Source of the DNA: Pseudomonadota bacterium
GTDB lineage: Bacteria; Pseudomonadota; Alphaproteobacteria; Rhizobiales; Hyphomicrobiaceae
Assembly: GCA_021813195.1 (NCBI GenBank)
Contig: JAKALI010000229.1
Coordinates: 1 to 6,732, forward strand
Direction: 5' to 3'
Length of the DNA stretch: 6,732 bases
Shown piece after piece: positions 6,729 through 6,732 of this stretch; the stretch's first letter is position 1, and each line of letters starts with the position of its first letter. A model generated the notes under the pieces. That model was not told where the DNA came from and did not search any database. It saw only the letters and a list, made by a program, of their open reading frames with translations. The translations under genes and the position numbers were made by a program.

Positions 6729-6732
6729 CAGA

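Noticed and set aside
6477..6732. A - strand frame open from the right edge to a TAA at 6479-6477 (84 codons visible, ATG at 6680), possible gene end upstream of the ATPase
   Set aside because: The peptide resembles no family I know, its codons do not show the strong G/C third-position bias of the real genes here, and its end runs through the promoter and palindrome of the ATPase gene. It is probably a chance open frame, although a degraded gene end is not excluded.
6485..6732. Search for a tRNA, CRISPR repeat, integron site or insertion-sequence end in the right flank
   Set aside because: No T-arm consensus, no regularly spaced repeats, no integron core-type sites and no transposase fragment could be seen.

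Overview
The window looks like a stretch of a GC-rich proteobacterial chromosome, most likely a betaproteobacterium. This rests on the family look of the UbiA protein and on a recG-like end sitting directly in front of ubiA. It has two parts: a conserved housekeeping end on the left (+ strand) and an accessory two-gene block on the - strand filling the rest.

Left part (1-991, + strand): the last 37 codons of a protein resembling the C-terminus of the RecG helicase, then after 4 bases a complete ubiA (4-hydroxybenzoate polyprenyltransferase of ubiquinone synthesis). Both aspartate-rich motifs of UbiA are intact. The ribosome binding site of ubiA lies inside the end of the upstream gene, so the two are probably one transcript.

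Middle and right part (1077-6458, - strand): two genes 9 bases apart, read leftward and converging on ubiA. The first gene (6458 to 5178) is an AAA_14/DUF4143-type ATPase with a C-terminal PD-(D/E)XK-like motif. The second (5168 to 1077) is a 1363-residue NACHT/STAND-like NTPase. Its P-loop is only 40 residues from the N-terminus. A long unrecognised middle follows, and the C-terminal ~170 residues carry a D...ExK...QxxxY signature of a PD-(D/E)XK nuclease. That is the reverse of the usual Avs-type layout, where the effector is N-terminal. I infer an immune (anti-phage or anti-plasmid) NLR-like sensor nuclease, possibly working with or regulated alongside the ATPase.

Control region and flank (6459-6732): the ATPase gene has a strong-looking promoter (TTTACA, 18 bp, CATAAT). 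An 18-bp near-perfect palindrome fills its spacer, and the -10 is so close to the ATG that the transcript should be leaderless or almost so. Upstream lie about 240 bases without a convincing gene. They contain a tight 17-base hairpin, two interleaved longer inverted repeats and, at the very edge, a Shine-Dalgarno-like stretch that may belong to a + strand gene starting just outside. Between ubiA and the NACHT gene are two small hairpins but no classical terminator. A 9-bp direct repeat on the two flanks of the accessory block is noted as a weak hint of insertion.
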